A stretch of 64,000 bases of DNA from an uncultured Acidobacteriota bacterium (GTDB taxonomy: Bacteria; Acidobacteriota; Terriglobia; Terriglobales; Acidobacteriaceae): positions 124,001-188,000 of the forward strand of contig CAILAC010000002.1 of NCBI GenBank assembly GCA_903832055.1. Reading direction: 5' to 3'. The position numbers and the translations under genes were made by a program. The notes under the pieces were generated by a model. It was not told where the DNA came from and did no database searches. It saw only the letters and a list, made by a program, of their open reading frames with translations. Positions 53,168 through 62,892 of the stretch are shown here, piece after piece (the first letter of the stretch is position 1; the number at the start of each line of letters is the position of its first letter).

Positions 53168-54044
53168 AGTAACTATGCAGGATCATGACCGGGCAGTGCG
53201 CTTCGGAGATGACTTCAGGAGCGATGCCGCGCGGCATGTGGGTATTGGCAGCCGAAGCTGGATGGGCGCCGAGGACGATGAGGTCGGAGTGGCGTTCCTT
53301 GGCAAAATCGGTAATGGTGGAGCCGAGGCGGTATCCGATCATCAGCGTGCGAGCGGTGAAGACTGGCTTTTCATTCTCGGGGAGATGCTCTGCCAGAGCC
53401 TTTTCAAATTGCGCTGCCTGCACTTCATCGACTGTTGCGTGTGTGGAGTCGATGACATGGAAGAGAGTGAACGTGGCCTGATGCTCCTGAGCGAGCAGAT
53501 ATGCGTAGGCAGCTGCAGGAGCTGAATCGGGATCAAGATTTGTGGCGCACACGATATCGCGCGGGTGCCAAGGCTTGTCTTCAGGTTGGGGTGCGTGAGG
53601 CCCGACAACGAGGATGGGACAGGCGGCCTGGCGATAAACGACCTCAGCTTCAGAACCGAAAAGAATGCGCATGATACCCGAGCGGCCGTGCGAACCGAGG
53701 ACGATAATTTCCGATCTTTCCTGAAGAGCTGCCGAAAGAATTTCGTCACGAAGAGTACCGGTCAACGAAGCTGTTTCGGCGCGAAAGCCCTGGCCACGAA
53801 GCTCGGCACTCTTGCTTTCGAGCAACTCTGCATCTTTCTTGAGCTCGGTTAATTCGTCGAACCAGACAATCTCAGGCGGAGCGATTGGATTGATGGGTTC
53901 ATTGACATGGGCGAGTACGATCTTGGCGTCGTAAAGGCGAGCGATGTTGCGTGCGTAGCTCACCGCACGGTCGGAAACATCGGTGAAATCGGTGGGAACA
54001 AGGATGCGTTTGAATTGAGTTTTCGCAGGAATGCAGACTAACAT
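53166..54044 (-). CDS. Tandem universal stress protein (two UspA domains)
   Basis: The 292-residue protein has two UspA-like domains of about 145 residues. The first (RILVPTDFTDVSDRAVSYARNIA ... IVLGSHGRSGIMRILFGSEAEVVYRQAACPILVV) has the full ATP-binding G-x2-G-x9-G-S pattern. The second (DIVCATNLDPDSAPAAAYAYLLA ... LIVLGAHPASAANTHMPRGIAPEVISEAHCPVMIL) is divergent in the glycine positions and may not bind ATP. Such proteins respond to stress and growth arrest; the exact role is unknown. It follows ftsH on the same strand after a 319-bp gap. Confidence 0.92.
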   Translation of the reverse strand: MLVCIPAKTQFKRILVPTDFTDVSDRAVSYARNIARLYDAKIVLAHVNEPINPIAPPEIVWFDELTELKKDAELLESKSAELRGQGFRAETASLTGTLRDEILSAALQERSEIIVLGSHGRSGIMRILFGSEAEVVYRQAACPILVVGPHAPQPEDKPWHPRDIVCATNLDPDSAPAAAYAYLLAQEHQATFTLFHVIDSTHATVDEVQAAQFEKALAEHLPENEKPVFTARTLMIGYRLGSTITDFAKERHSDLIVLGAHPASAANTHMPRGIAPEVISEAHCPVMILHSY

Positions 54045-54253
54045 CTCAACCTCCCTTACAGCAGGCCCGGGAATGAATCAGGCCCGGATGCTGCTTCTGC
54101 CCTGGAGATGAGTGTCTGAAGAACGAACCCTGAACCAGCCGGGCAGAAAATCTCTGCCTTGAAGGTACGCCCACAGAGAAAATCGGGCGGTGACCGGAGT
54201 CACACGAGATGGGTGATTGGGCGGGGTGATTGGCTCTTGATGAGGGCTCCGAA

Positions 54254-54279
54254 CCCCGGTCTGAAAATCCAGACCGGGG
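54254..54279. repeat. Palindromic element, copy 1 of tandem pair
   Basis: CCCCGGTCTG (54254-54263) pairs with CAGACCGGGG (54270-54279) around loop AAAATC, and GGCACCCGCA follows. It lies in the 319-bp gap between ftsH and the Usp gene, and could act on either transcript. Confidence 0.7.
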
Positions 54280-54310
54280 GCACCCGCAGTTGTGATTCCC
54301 ATGCAAGAAA

Positions 54311-54336
54311 CCCAGGTCTGAAAATCCAGACCTGGG
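54311..54336. repeat. Palindromic element, copy 2 of tandem pair
   Basis: CCCAGGTCTG (54311-54320) pairs with CAGACCTGGG (54327-54336) around the same AAAATC loop, with GCACCCGCA after it. Compared with copy 1 the fourth base pair is A-T in place of C-G, so both arms changed together and pairing is kept. Confidence 0.7.
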
Positions 54337-54363
54337 CACCCGCATTTGTTCCTGGGATGGGGG

Positions 54364-56295
<1,932 letters not shown>

Positions 56296-56679
56296 CAGGA
56301 CTCCTTTTTGAGGGCAAGAAAGCAACTTCGGGGAAGCTTTCAAACCACTTGCTTACTCGTTAGACGCCGCGTTGTGCTGAAAAGAATCAGGAAGTCCAAG
56401 AAGAGCTTCCGTCCTGTGAACGAGTTTGACCTCTTCAGAGTTAGCAATACCCTGATTGTACTCCCACAGGAGCAAATCTGGCATGGGTTATGTGTCGATA
56501 GCCGGGGGATTGACGCGGACGAAAGATGCAATGCGGGCGAGGACTGAAGCGCGACTGGCTGATTTTATTGGGCAAAACACGCAGTTTTGGGTGCTGAACC
56601 TATAACCTCCTTTGAGGTTGTCGATTAGGAGCGGGGCACTCTGGCTCAGTTTATCAATCTGGTACGGGCTGATACCGGC
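56296..56679. other. Intergenic region between tilS and ftsH
   Basis: 384 bp without a supported gene. Being long, it probably holds an ftsH promoter, but I found no pair of hexamers good enough to report. AACCTC-CTTT-GAGGTT at 56613-56628 is a small palindrome about 50 bp after the tilS stop and may mark the end of tilS transcription, although no T-run follows. Confidence 0.4.
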
Positions 56680-58047
56680 TCAGGTTCTTTCAACGATGAG
56701 TTTGAAACCGGGATGGGGCTGGAGTTCAGCTCCCTGCATCCAGAGGATCTGTCCCTGCCACTCGACGACGGGCCAAACGGTGCGTTCATTGCCGGTGACT
56801 TTGATGCGGTCGAGGACTTCTTTGAGTTTGCGGGGTCCGCTGGAGTAGCGGAGGGTGACGCGGTCGCCGGGACGCCAGTTTCGAATGATGGCTGGGGGGT
56901 GGGTCTGGGTGGATTCGACGCGAAAGTGCCAGCCGAATGCTGAGGCTTGACCGGGGATGGGAAGCTCGACGGGGTCGGCGGGGACGGGTTTGGGCTGGGA
57001 TTGGCTGAGGCGGAGTTCGCGAGGGGTGCGTTCGGCGGTGATGGGTCCGGGGAGGGCCAGTTGCTGGCCGGAGCGGCCGTGGGAGGCGAGTTGGTGGAGG
57101 GAGTCAGTGGCTTCAAAGCTGAGAGAGGCCCCGAGGAGGTTGGCGGCGTAACGCAGGAGGCGGCGCTGAAGGGCGGGTGGCTGAGCGGCGAGGCGCGTGA
57201 TGTCGATGGCGATGGCGGGGTCCGAAGGATTGGTGGAGCTGGCGCGACCTCCACCGCGAACGGGGCGGCCGGAAAGGAGGAGTTGGGGCGCGAGGCGATT
57301 GATTTCAGATTGCCAGTAGTCTTCTTCGTCGCGGGCAACCTGGGCCATGTTGGCGAGATGCTGGCGGATTTTGGGGTTCCATTGTTCGAGATTGGGGAGG
57401 AGTTGGTGGCGGATGCGGTTACGGGTGTAGGCGGGGTCCTGGTTTGAGGCGTCTTCGCGCCAGGGCTGGTGGAGGCTTTGGAGGTAGTGCTCGATTTGGG
57501 GGCGGGTGGCGGCGAGGAGAGGGCGGAGGATGCGGCCCTCGGGAAAATTGACGACGGGGTGGATGCCGGAGAGGCCTTCGGTCCATGCGCCGCGCAGGAA
57601 TTTGCCGAGGACGGTTTCAGCCTGGTCGCCAAGGGTGTGGGCGGTGGCTACGGCGTCGAAATGGCCCTGGGCCATGAGCTGGCGAAACCATTGGTAACGG
57701 AGGCGGCGGGCGGCTTCTTCGATGGACTCGTGTTGCTTGCCGGATTCGTGGTGCAGAGAGGATTCGTGTTGCTGGCCTGCTTCGGCGGCGGTGTCAACCT
57801 TATGCGTGTGGAAGGGGAGGTTGAGGGATTGGGCCAGCTCAGCGGCGAATTGCTGGTCAGCGTCCGCTGCCTCATCGCGGAGCCCGTGATGGAGATGAGC
57901 CAGGTGGAGGACGAGACCTAATTCAGAGGCAAGTGCGGCGAGGGCGCGGGTAAGCGCGACAGAGTCGGCGCCGCCGGAGAGACCGATGGCAAGGCGAAGT
58001 CCGGGTTTGAGGAGGGTGGTGTCGAGCGGAAGCGTGGGGAGCGTCAC
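56680..58047 (-). CDS. tilS: tRNA(Ile)-lysidine synthase
   Basis: TilS converts the wobble C of tRNA-Ile(CAU) to lysidine. The 455-residue protein has the PP-loop LAIGLSGGADSVALTRAL near residue 20, LHLAHLHHGLRDEAADADQQFAAELA, FDAVATAHTLGDQAETVLGKFLRG near 130 and GRILRPLLAATRPQIEHYLQ, followed by a TilS C-terminal domain (WRPGDRVTLRYSSGPRKLKEVLDRIKV near 390). An unusual stretch at about 90-110 repeats the tripeptide HES three times. It precedes ftsH on the same strand and is divergent from ispD. Confidence 0.95.
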   Translation of the reverse strand: MTLPTLPLDTTLLKPGLRLAIGLSGGADSVALTRALAALASELGLVLHLAHLHHGLRDEAADADQQFAAELAQSLNLPFHTHKVDTAAEAGQQHESSLHHESGKQHESIEEAARRLRYQWFRQLMAQGHFDAVATAHTLGDQAETVLGKFLRGAWTEGLSGIHPVVNFPEGRILRPLLAATRPQIEHYLQSLHQPWREDASNQDPAYTRNRIRHQLLPNLEQWNPKIRQHLANMAQVARDEEDYWQSEINRLAPQLLLSGRPVRGGGRASSTNPSDPAIAIDITRLAAQPPALQRRLLRYAANLLGASLSFEATDSLHQLASHGRSGQQLALPGPITAERTPRELRLSQSQPKPVPADPVELPIPGQASAFGWHFRVESTQTHPPAIIRNWRPGDRVTLRYSSGPRKLKEVLDRIKVTGNERTVWPVVEWQGQILWMQGAELQPHPGFKLIVERT

Positions 58048-58121
58048 GACTTCGATGGTAAACCGCGCTGACCGCCAGGCGAGTCACGGAGTGCGGGCCC
58101 CCGGTGTATACTCGGCTGGTT

Positions 58122-58832
58122 ATGCAGGTATTTGTGATTCTTCCGGCCGCTGGGGTGGGTACGCGCATGGCTGCGTCCCAACCGAAACAATTTTTGGAAC
58201 TGAACGGTTTGCCGATTCTGATTCACTCGCTGCGGGCGTTTGCGGCAGTGCCGAGGGTGACGGCGATTTACGTGGCGGTGCGCCGCAACGAGATGGAGCG
58301 CGTGGAGGCGCAGGTTGCCGACCACGCGGCGGAATATGGCTTTGCAGGCAAGGTGCACGTTGTCGAGGGAGGCGAGAACCGCCAGGAGTCGGTGGCGAAC
58401 GCTCTTGGGGCGCTGCCGAGCGAGGACGACGATGTGGTGCTGGTGCATGACGCGGTGAGGCCACTGATTGACGCAGCGACAATTGAGCGCACGATTGACG
58501 CGGTGGTGGAGAATGGCGCGGCAATTGTTGGCTTGCCGGCGATTGACACGGTGAAGCAGGTGGAGCGAACGGCGCACGGGGCGCTGGTGACCTCGACGAT
58601 TCCCCGTGAGTATGTTGTGCTGGCGCAGACACCGCAGGGATTCCGCTGCGGGCTGCTGATGAGCGCGTTTGCCGAGGCGAAGGCGGATGGATTTCTGGGG
58701 ACGGATGAAGCAAGCGTGGTTGAGCGGGCTGGATTTCCGGTGGCGGTGGTGCCCGGTTCTCAGGTTAATCTGAAGATTACGCATCCGGGAGACCTGGCGC
58801 TGGCGGAGTTTTATCTGAAGCAGCGAGGTTAA
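58122..58832 (+). CDS. ispD: 2-C-methyl-D-erythritol 4-phosphate cytidylyltransferase
   Basis: IspD makes CDP-methylerythritol in the MEP isoprenoid pathway. The 236-residue product starts at ATG 58122 (MQVFVILPAAGVGTRM), with the nucleotide-binding AAGVGTRMAASQPKQFLEL, VVEGGENRQESVANAL, VLVHDAVRPLI and TIPREYVVLAQTPQGFRC in the usual order. A GTG 18 bp upstream is a less likely start. It lies 36 bp upstream of ispF, with which it forms a two-gene unit. Confidence 0.96.
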   Translation: MQVFVILPAAGVGTRMAASQPKQFLELNGLPILIHSLRAFAAVPRVTAIYVAVRRNEMERVEAQVADHAAEYGFAGKVHVVEGGENRQESVANALGALPSEDDDVVLVHDAVRPLIDAATIERTIDAVVENGAAIVGLPAIDTVKQVERTAHGALVTSTIPREYVVLAQTPQGFRCGLLMSAFAEAKADGFLGTDEASVVERAGFPVAVVPGSQVNLKITHPGDLALAEFYLKQRG

Positions 58833-58868
58833 GCAGCAAATTTCTTACTGACGAAAGACGACGAAATT

Positions 58869-59486
58869 ATGGATACACGCATTGGCTTTGGTTGGGATTC
58901 TCATGCATTCAAGCCGGGAGTGCCGCTGGTAATTGGTGGGATGCGCCTTGAGCATCACTCGGGGCTGGCAGGGCATTCTGATGGCGACGTGCTGCTGCAC
59001 GCGATCACAGATGCGCTGCTGGGCGCGGTGGCGGCGGGAGATATCGGAACATTTTTCCCGCCCAACGATCCCCGCTGGAAGGATGCGGACTCTTCGATTT
59101 TTCTCAACCTCGCTCTTGAAGAGATCCAGCATGCCGGGTATGGGATTGTGAACATCGACACGACGCTGGTGCTGGCTGCGCCGAAGATTTCTCCGATCGC
59201 TGGAGACATGCGCGCGAAAGTTGCGGACCTGTTGGGGGTCGATCTGGACCAGGTGAGCGTCAAGGCGAAGACTCCTGAGGGTCTGGGACTGGACCATGTG
59301 GCGCAGGCGCACGCTGTGGTGTTGCTGGAGCGGGTGCGTGATCCTGAAGATCTGAAGAGCATGTCGGCGGTGGTGCAGAGCCAGCGTGAACTCGAAGACA
59401 TCGTCGAGGATCTGCTGACACAGGTGCATGGCGTTCCGAAGCGGCGGACAATCGTGCCGGCGTTTGATACGGAAGATATTACTTAA
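58869..59486 (+). CDS. ispF: 2-C-methyl-D-erythritol 2,4-cyclodiphosphate synthase with C-terminal extension
   Basis: IspF cyclises CDP-methylerythritol 2-phosphate in the MEP pathway. The N-terminal 160 residues are typical: RIGFGWDSHAFKPGVPLVIGG with zinc ligands Asp10 and His12, HHSGLAGHSDGDVLLHAITDALLGA, FPPNDPRWKDADSS and VKAKTPEGLG. The protein goes on for about 45 residues beyond the usual end with a charged helix (MSAVVQSQRELEDIVEDLLT) and a basic stretch. It follows ispD and is followed by a terminator hairpin. Confidence 0.95.
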   Translation: MDTRIGFGWDSHAFKPGVPLVIGGMRLEHHSGLAGHSDGDVLLHAITDALLGAVAAGDIGTFFPPNDPRWKDADSSIFLNLALEEIQHAGYGIVNIDTTLVLAAPKISPIAGDMRAKVADLLGVDLDQVSVKAKTPEGLGLDHVAQAHAVVLLERVRDPEDLKSMSAVVQSQRELEDIVEDLLTQVHGVPKRRTIVPAFDTEDIT

Positions 59487-59506
59487 ATATCAGGGAAACG
59501 GGACGA

Positions 59507-59541
59507 AAGAATAGCCGGGGCTGCTGCTCCGGCTTTTCTTT
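59507..59541. terminator. Bidirectional terminator after ispF
   Basis: AGCCGG (59513-59518) pairs with CCGGCT (59529-59534). The stem extends outward through AAAGAA and TTCTTT, so a T-rich end is available on both strands: for ispDF on plus and for the PIN toxin gene on minus. Confidence 0.8.
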
Positions 59542-59572
59542 CATTGGATAAGGAAGCTGGTGGCAGAGGGGC

Positions 59573-59971
59573 TTACACGAGGAGGATTGGCAATCTGTAG
59601 TCTGCCAAGCGACGGTCTGCCGTAACCAGGATCAGATTTTCTTCGAGAGCCTGGGCTACGATGAGCCGATCAAATAGATCGCTGTGATGAAAGGGGAGCG
59701 AGGCGGCTCGCTCGCCATGCCGGGTGAAGACGGGAAGTTCTTCAAGGCGGAAGGTTGCCAATATCGAGGCGATGGATGTGGTGAACTTCAACTTGCCGGT
59801 AGCTTGTTTCAGCCCAAGTTCCCAGGCGGTCGCTGCACTGAGGTAGCGATGTTCCGCGTAGCGAAGGTGTTCTCTTACCTGTTCGTTGAGACGAAGATTG
59901 CCGGAATCTAGCCAGCCGAGAATATGTGAGTCGAGCAGGTAATTGCCTTGTATGGACCTACTGGCCGTCAT
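59573..59971 (-). CDS. vapC: PIN-domain toxin, VapC-like
   Basis: The 132-residue protein is a PIN-domain endoribonuclease of the type II toxin-antitoxin kind. The acidic active-site residues are in place: Asp14 (YLLDSH), Glu51 (TAWELGLK), Asp101 (SDLFDRLIVAQA) and Asp119 (VTADRRL). Length is normal. The ATG lies within the last codons of the antitoxin reading frame in its restored form, so the two genes overlap by 14 bp. The toxin itself shows no lesion. Confidence 0.9.
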   Translation of the reverse strand: MTASRSIQGNYLLDSHILGWLDSGNLRLNEQVREHLRYAEHRYLSAATAWELGLKQATGKLKFTTSIASILATFRLEELPVFTRHGERAASLPFHHSDLFDRLIVAQALEENLILVTADRRLADYRLPILLV

Positions 59972-60264
59972 TGATTGGCTCCGAAAATGACTTCACGTCA
60001 CCATCTGGGTCTTCAAACATTTCGAGTGGCAAATCATCTTCCCAATCGTCTGCCAGAAAGGTGATTCCGAGCAGATTTTTTGCCGAAGGGAAGAGGCTCT
60101 GGCAACTTCGATTCAATGACTGGCTCGTTCACCTGCAGGGCGCTTAGAAGCGCAATTGGCTTGCCTGACTTGGCGATAATGATCTCTTCGCCTTTGGCGG
60201 CGCGCTCGACGAGGCTGGAGAGCTGGGTTTTGGCTTCGTAGAGGTTGACCTGGGTGCTGGCCAT
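59958..60264 (-). pseudogene. Phd/YefM-like antitoxin gene with one-base frameshift
   Basis: The first 60 residues (MASTQVNLYEAKTQLSSLVE, then AAKGEEIIIAKSGKPIALL) are a typical Phd/YefM DNA-binding domain. After GKK the frame reads an unrelated tail and stops at 60034. Removing one base from the six-T run at 60076-60081 (six A on the coding strand) restores a 101-residue frame with GKNLLGITFLADDWEDD and LPLEMFEDPDG, the usual toxin-binding tail. That frame ends at 59958, overlapping the toxin start. It may be a true mutation, a sequencing error in the homopolymer, or a slippage site; the sequence alone cannot decide. Confidence 0.82.
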
Positions 60265-60421
60265 CTGGTGTCACCTGCGGATCAGTTCCTGCCTTAAATT
60301 TGGGCTTGAATTGACGGTTGGTCAAGTTGGTCAAGTGAGGCCAGAACTCGCCGTAGTTGCGGAGGTTGAGGGGCGCGTCGTACCTTTGCTCTGACGAAAT
60401 TTCTCTCTGAGGAGTGCAGGT

Positions 60422-60697
60422 ATGCACAGTTCTGATCCGGCATTGAGTGCAGTGATGGGTGTGCTGGCGATGATGCCGATATTTATCGCCTTTATGGTGG
60501 CGATTATTGTGCTTCCTGCGTGGTTTATCTGCAAGAAGGCGGGTTTTTCACCGTGGCTTTCGCTGCTGATCGTGGTGCCGTTTGGAGGGCTGGTGCTGCT
60601 GTATGTGCTGGCATTTTCAGATTGGAGGGTGGTGCCCGCGCCTCGGACTCAGGTAGCAGCGGGGGCCGGGCAGCCTGGTAGGTCAGCCCTGGAATAG
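60422..60697 (+). CDS. Small membrane protein, two helices
   Basis: A 91-residue protein with hydrophobic helices AVMGVLAMMPIFIAFMVAIIVLPAW and WLSLLIVVPFGGLVLLYVLAF, joined by the loop ICKKAGFSP, and a short Pro/Ala/Gly-rich tail. The pattern of a Cys-Lys-Lys-Ala-Gly loop followed by a WL-x-L-L helix is common in small bacterial membrane proteins of unknown function. The ATG has CTGAGGAG upstream. It is 107 bp before gltX. Confidence 0.75.
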   Translation: MHSSDPALSAVMGVLAMMPIFIAFMVAIIVLPAWFICKKAGFSPWLSLLIVVPFGGLVLLYVLAFSDWRVVPAPRTQVAAGAGQPGRSALE

Positions 60698-60803
60698 TGG
60701 CTCATCAGGAGGGAGCGGCGGTTTGGACATGGTGCTAGCATCGAGATTGGTTCTCTGATTTTGGACCGGCTCTGCTGACATTTTAAGGAAAGAATGACCT
60801 CCC

Positions 60804-62285
60804 ATGCCTGAATTGAATCACTCCCCTGCCCCGGCTCCTCGTGTTCGCATTGCCCCTTCGCCGACTGGCGACCCCCATGTGGGAACGGCTTATATTGGCC
60901 TGATCAACTACATTTACGCGCGACAGCGTGGCGGGCAGTTTGTGCTGCGAATTGAGGATACGGACCGGACGCGGTTTGTTTCTTCAAGCGAACAGATGAT
61001 TTTTCATGCGTTGAAGTGGGTGGGTCTGACGTGGGATGAGGGTCCGGATGTGGGGGGGCCTTACGGGCCTTACCGGCAGTCGGAGCGGACCGAAATTTAC
61101 CGCGAACACGCCGAGATTCTGCTCAAGAACGGGACGGCGTACCGGTGTTTCTGCACAGCCGAGGAGCTTGAGGCCAGCCGCAGGGAGCAGATGACGGCGA
61201 AGCTGCCGGCGCGGTATGCGGGGACTTGCCGGGCGCTGACGGCGGAGACGATTGCGGCGAACCTGGCAGCGGAGAAGCCATTTGTGGTGCGCATGAAGGT
61301 GCCGGCCGAGGGCCAGACGACGTTTACGGATGAGTTGCGCGGGGCGATTACATTTGACCACTTCAATGTGGATGACCAGGTGCTGATGAAGTCGGATGGG
61401 TTTCCAACGTATCACCTGGCAAATGTGGTGGACGACCACCTGATGCGTATTACGGATGTCATACGGGCGGAGGAGTGGATCTCTTCGACGCCAAAGCATG
61501 TGCTGCTGTACCGGGCGTTTGGGTGGGCGCTGCCGAAGTTCTGGCACATGCCGCTGCTGCGGAATCTGGACAAGTCGAAGATTTCAAAGCGGAAGAACCC
61601 GGTTTCGCTGGTGTATTACCGGCAGGCGGGGTTTCTGCCGCAGGCGTTGTTGAACTTTCTGGGGCTGATGGGCGGGGGGATGCCGAACGAGGTCAACAAC
61701 GGGACGGAGAAATTTACGCTGGCCGAGATGATTGAGCACTTTCAGGTGGGGAATATCCGGCTGGGCGGGCCGGTGTTTGACTTGACCAAGCTGAAGTGGC
61801 TGAACGGGGAGTATATCCGCGCGATGGCGCCTGAGGATTTTTACGCGGCGCTGCGGACGACAGTGCTTTCGGACGCGTATCTGAGCGAGATTGCGGGGCT
61901 GATTCAGACGCGGGTGGAGACACTGGGGCAGTTTGGGAATCTGACACACTTCTTCTTTGCTGACGATGTGATGCCTGCGGCGGAGGTCTTTTTGCCGAAG
62001 AAGCGGACGTTGGAGGAGACGCTGGCGTTTGCGGCGGAGCAACTGGCGGTGCTGGAGGCGACGGAGTGGACGAAGGAAGCGCTTGAGGCGGCGATGAAGG
62101 CACTGGGCGAGGCGAAGGAGTGGGCGGTGAAGGAGAACTTCATGCTGCTGCGGGCGATTGCGACGGGAGGAACGATGAGTCCTCCGCTGCTGGAGAGCGT
62201 GGTGGTGTTTGGGAAAGCGCGGACGCTGGACCGGATGCGGCGGTTTTTGGAGGCGCAGAAGAAGCTGGCGGGGGGGAAGAAGTAG
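60804..62285 (+). CDS. gltX: Glutamyl-tRNA synthetase
   Basis: The 493-residue class I synthetase has RIAPSPTGDPHVGTAYIGL near residue 16 (HIGH-type motif HVGT), RIEDTDRTRFV, a zinc-region-like CFCTAEELEASR near 113, and DKSKISKRKN near 255 (KMSKS-type KISKR). The C-terminal anticodon-binding part follows. Length is normal for bacterial GltX. It charges tRNA-Glu; whether it also charges tRNA-Gln depends on the presence of GatCAB, which is not in the window. Confidence 0.97.
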   Translation: MPELNHSPAPAPRVRIAPSPTGDPHVGTAYIGLINYIYARQRGGQFVLRIEDTDRTRFVSSSEQMIFHALKWVGLTWDEGPDVGGPYGPYRQSERTEIYREHAEILLKNGTAYRCFCTAEELEASRREQMTAKLPARYAGTCRALTAETIAANLAAEKPFVVRMKVPAEGQTTFTDELRGAITFDHFNVDDQVLMKSDGFPTYHLANVVDDHLMRITDVIRAEEWISSTPKHVLLYRAFGWALPKFWHMPLLRNLDKSKISKRKNPVSLVYYRQAGFLPQALLNFLGLMGGGMPNEVNNGTEKFTLAEMIEHFQVGNIRLGGPVFDLTKLKWLNGEYIRAMAPEDFYAALRTTVLSDAYLSEIAGLIQTRVETLGQFGNLTHFFFADDVMPAAEVFLPKKRTLEETLAFAAEQLAVLEATEWTKEALEAAMKALGEAKEWAVKENFMLLRAIATGGTMSPPLLESVVVFGKARTLDRMRRFLEAQKKLAGGKK

Positions 62286-62316
62286 GACGAGGCTGAGTTA
62301 TATTGCCTCGAAAACT

Positions 62317-62733
62317 CTACTCGTCGCAAAGCGGCCCCTTTGACTTGATTTGTCGGTATTCTGCTCTTGATAGTCCAAGGAAGTGGCGCATTCGTATTTG
62401 AAGTGCTCGCAGGCTCGGGTTGCTTTCTTCTAAACATGAGGCCACAGAACTCCAAACATCGCCAGTGTATGGATCTACGGCAAAGTTATCGACGACAACG
62501 CTTTGCTTCTCCCCCGCTGCCCAGTAGATTGTGAAAAATAGAAAGCGGGAGGAATTTGGGTCCATGAACTGTTCCGCTTCAAGTCCGGGCAGTCGCTTCT
62601 GCTGCGCGTTCAACGCGGCGAGGGCAAGATGTTCCGCCTGGGATGATGACAGGGAATGGCGAGGAGCGGGTGATGGCAGCACTGCTATCGGATGAAGCAA
62701 GAGGATTGAAAGCAATGGCGCTAATCTGAACAT
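62317..62733 (-). CDS. Small secreted protein of unknown function
   Basis: The 138-residue precursor has an N-terminal hydrophobic signal (LAPLLSILLLHPIAVLPSPAP). The mature part contains SSSQAEHLALAALNAQQKRLPG, a strand pair FLFFTIYWAAGEKQSVVVDNFAVDPYTGDVW, and a helical C-terminus with two cysteines. The middle pattern (V-D-P-x-T-G-D-V-W) recalls small periplasmic PepSY-like domains. Function unknown. It converges with gltX. Confidence 0.65.
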   Translation of the reverse strand: MFRLAPLLSILLLHPIAVLPSPAPRHSLSSSQAEHLALAALNAQQKRLPGLEAEQFMDPNSSRFLFFTIYWAAGEKQSVVVDNFAVDPYTGDVWSSVASCLEESNPSLRALQIRMRHFLGLSRAEYRQIKSKGPLCDE

Positions 62734-62826
62734 ATGGACCTCAACTCGAGAGTTAGAGAACCTCTGAAAAAGCCAGCGTGGGGCTCTCCTGGGAGGCTGA
62801 AGCCCTCTGATCCTGCGGGACTTAAT

Positions 62827-62846
62827 GTACGGGCTGGAGCCCGTAC
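62827..62846. repeat. Perfect intergenic palindrome
   Basis: GTACGGGCT-GG-AGCCCGTAC, nine base pairs, in the short gap between the secreted-protein gene and the amidohydrolase. A GGAGGCTGAAGCCCTC sequence lies about 30 bp before it. Both belong with the GGCT/AGCC palindromes at 42828. Confidence 0.55.
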
Positions 62847-62892
62847 CCGTCGAGATGCGGGCTTAATCCGAGATTCCTTAGATGAAGGCATC

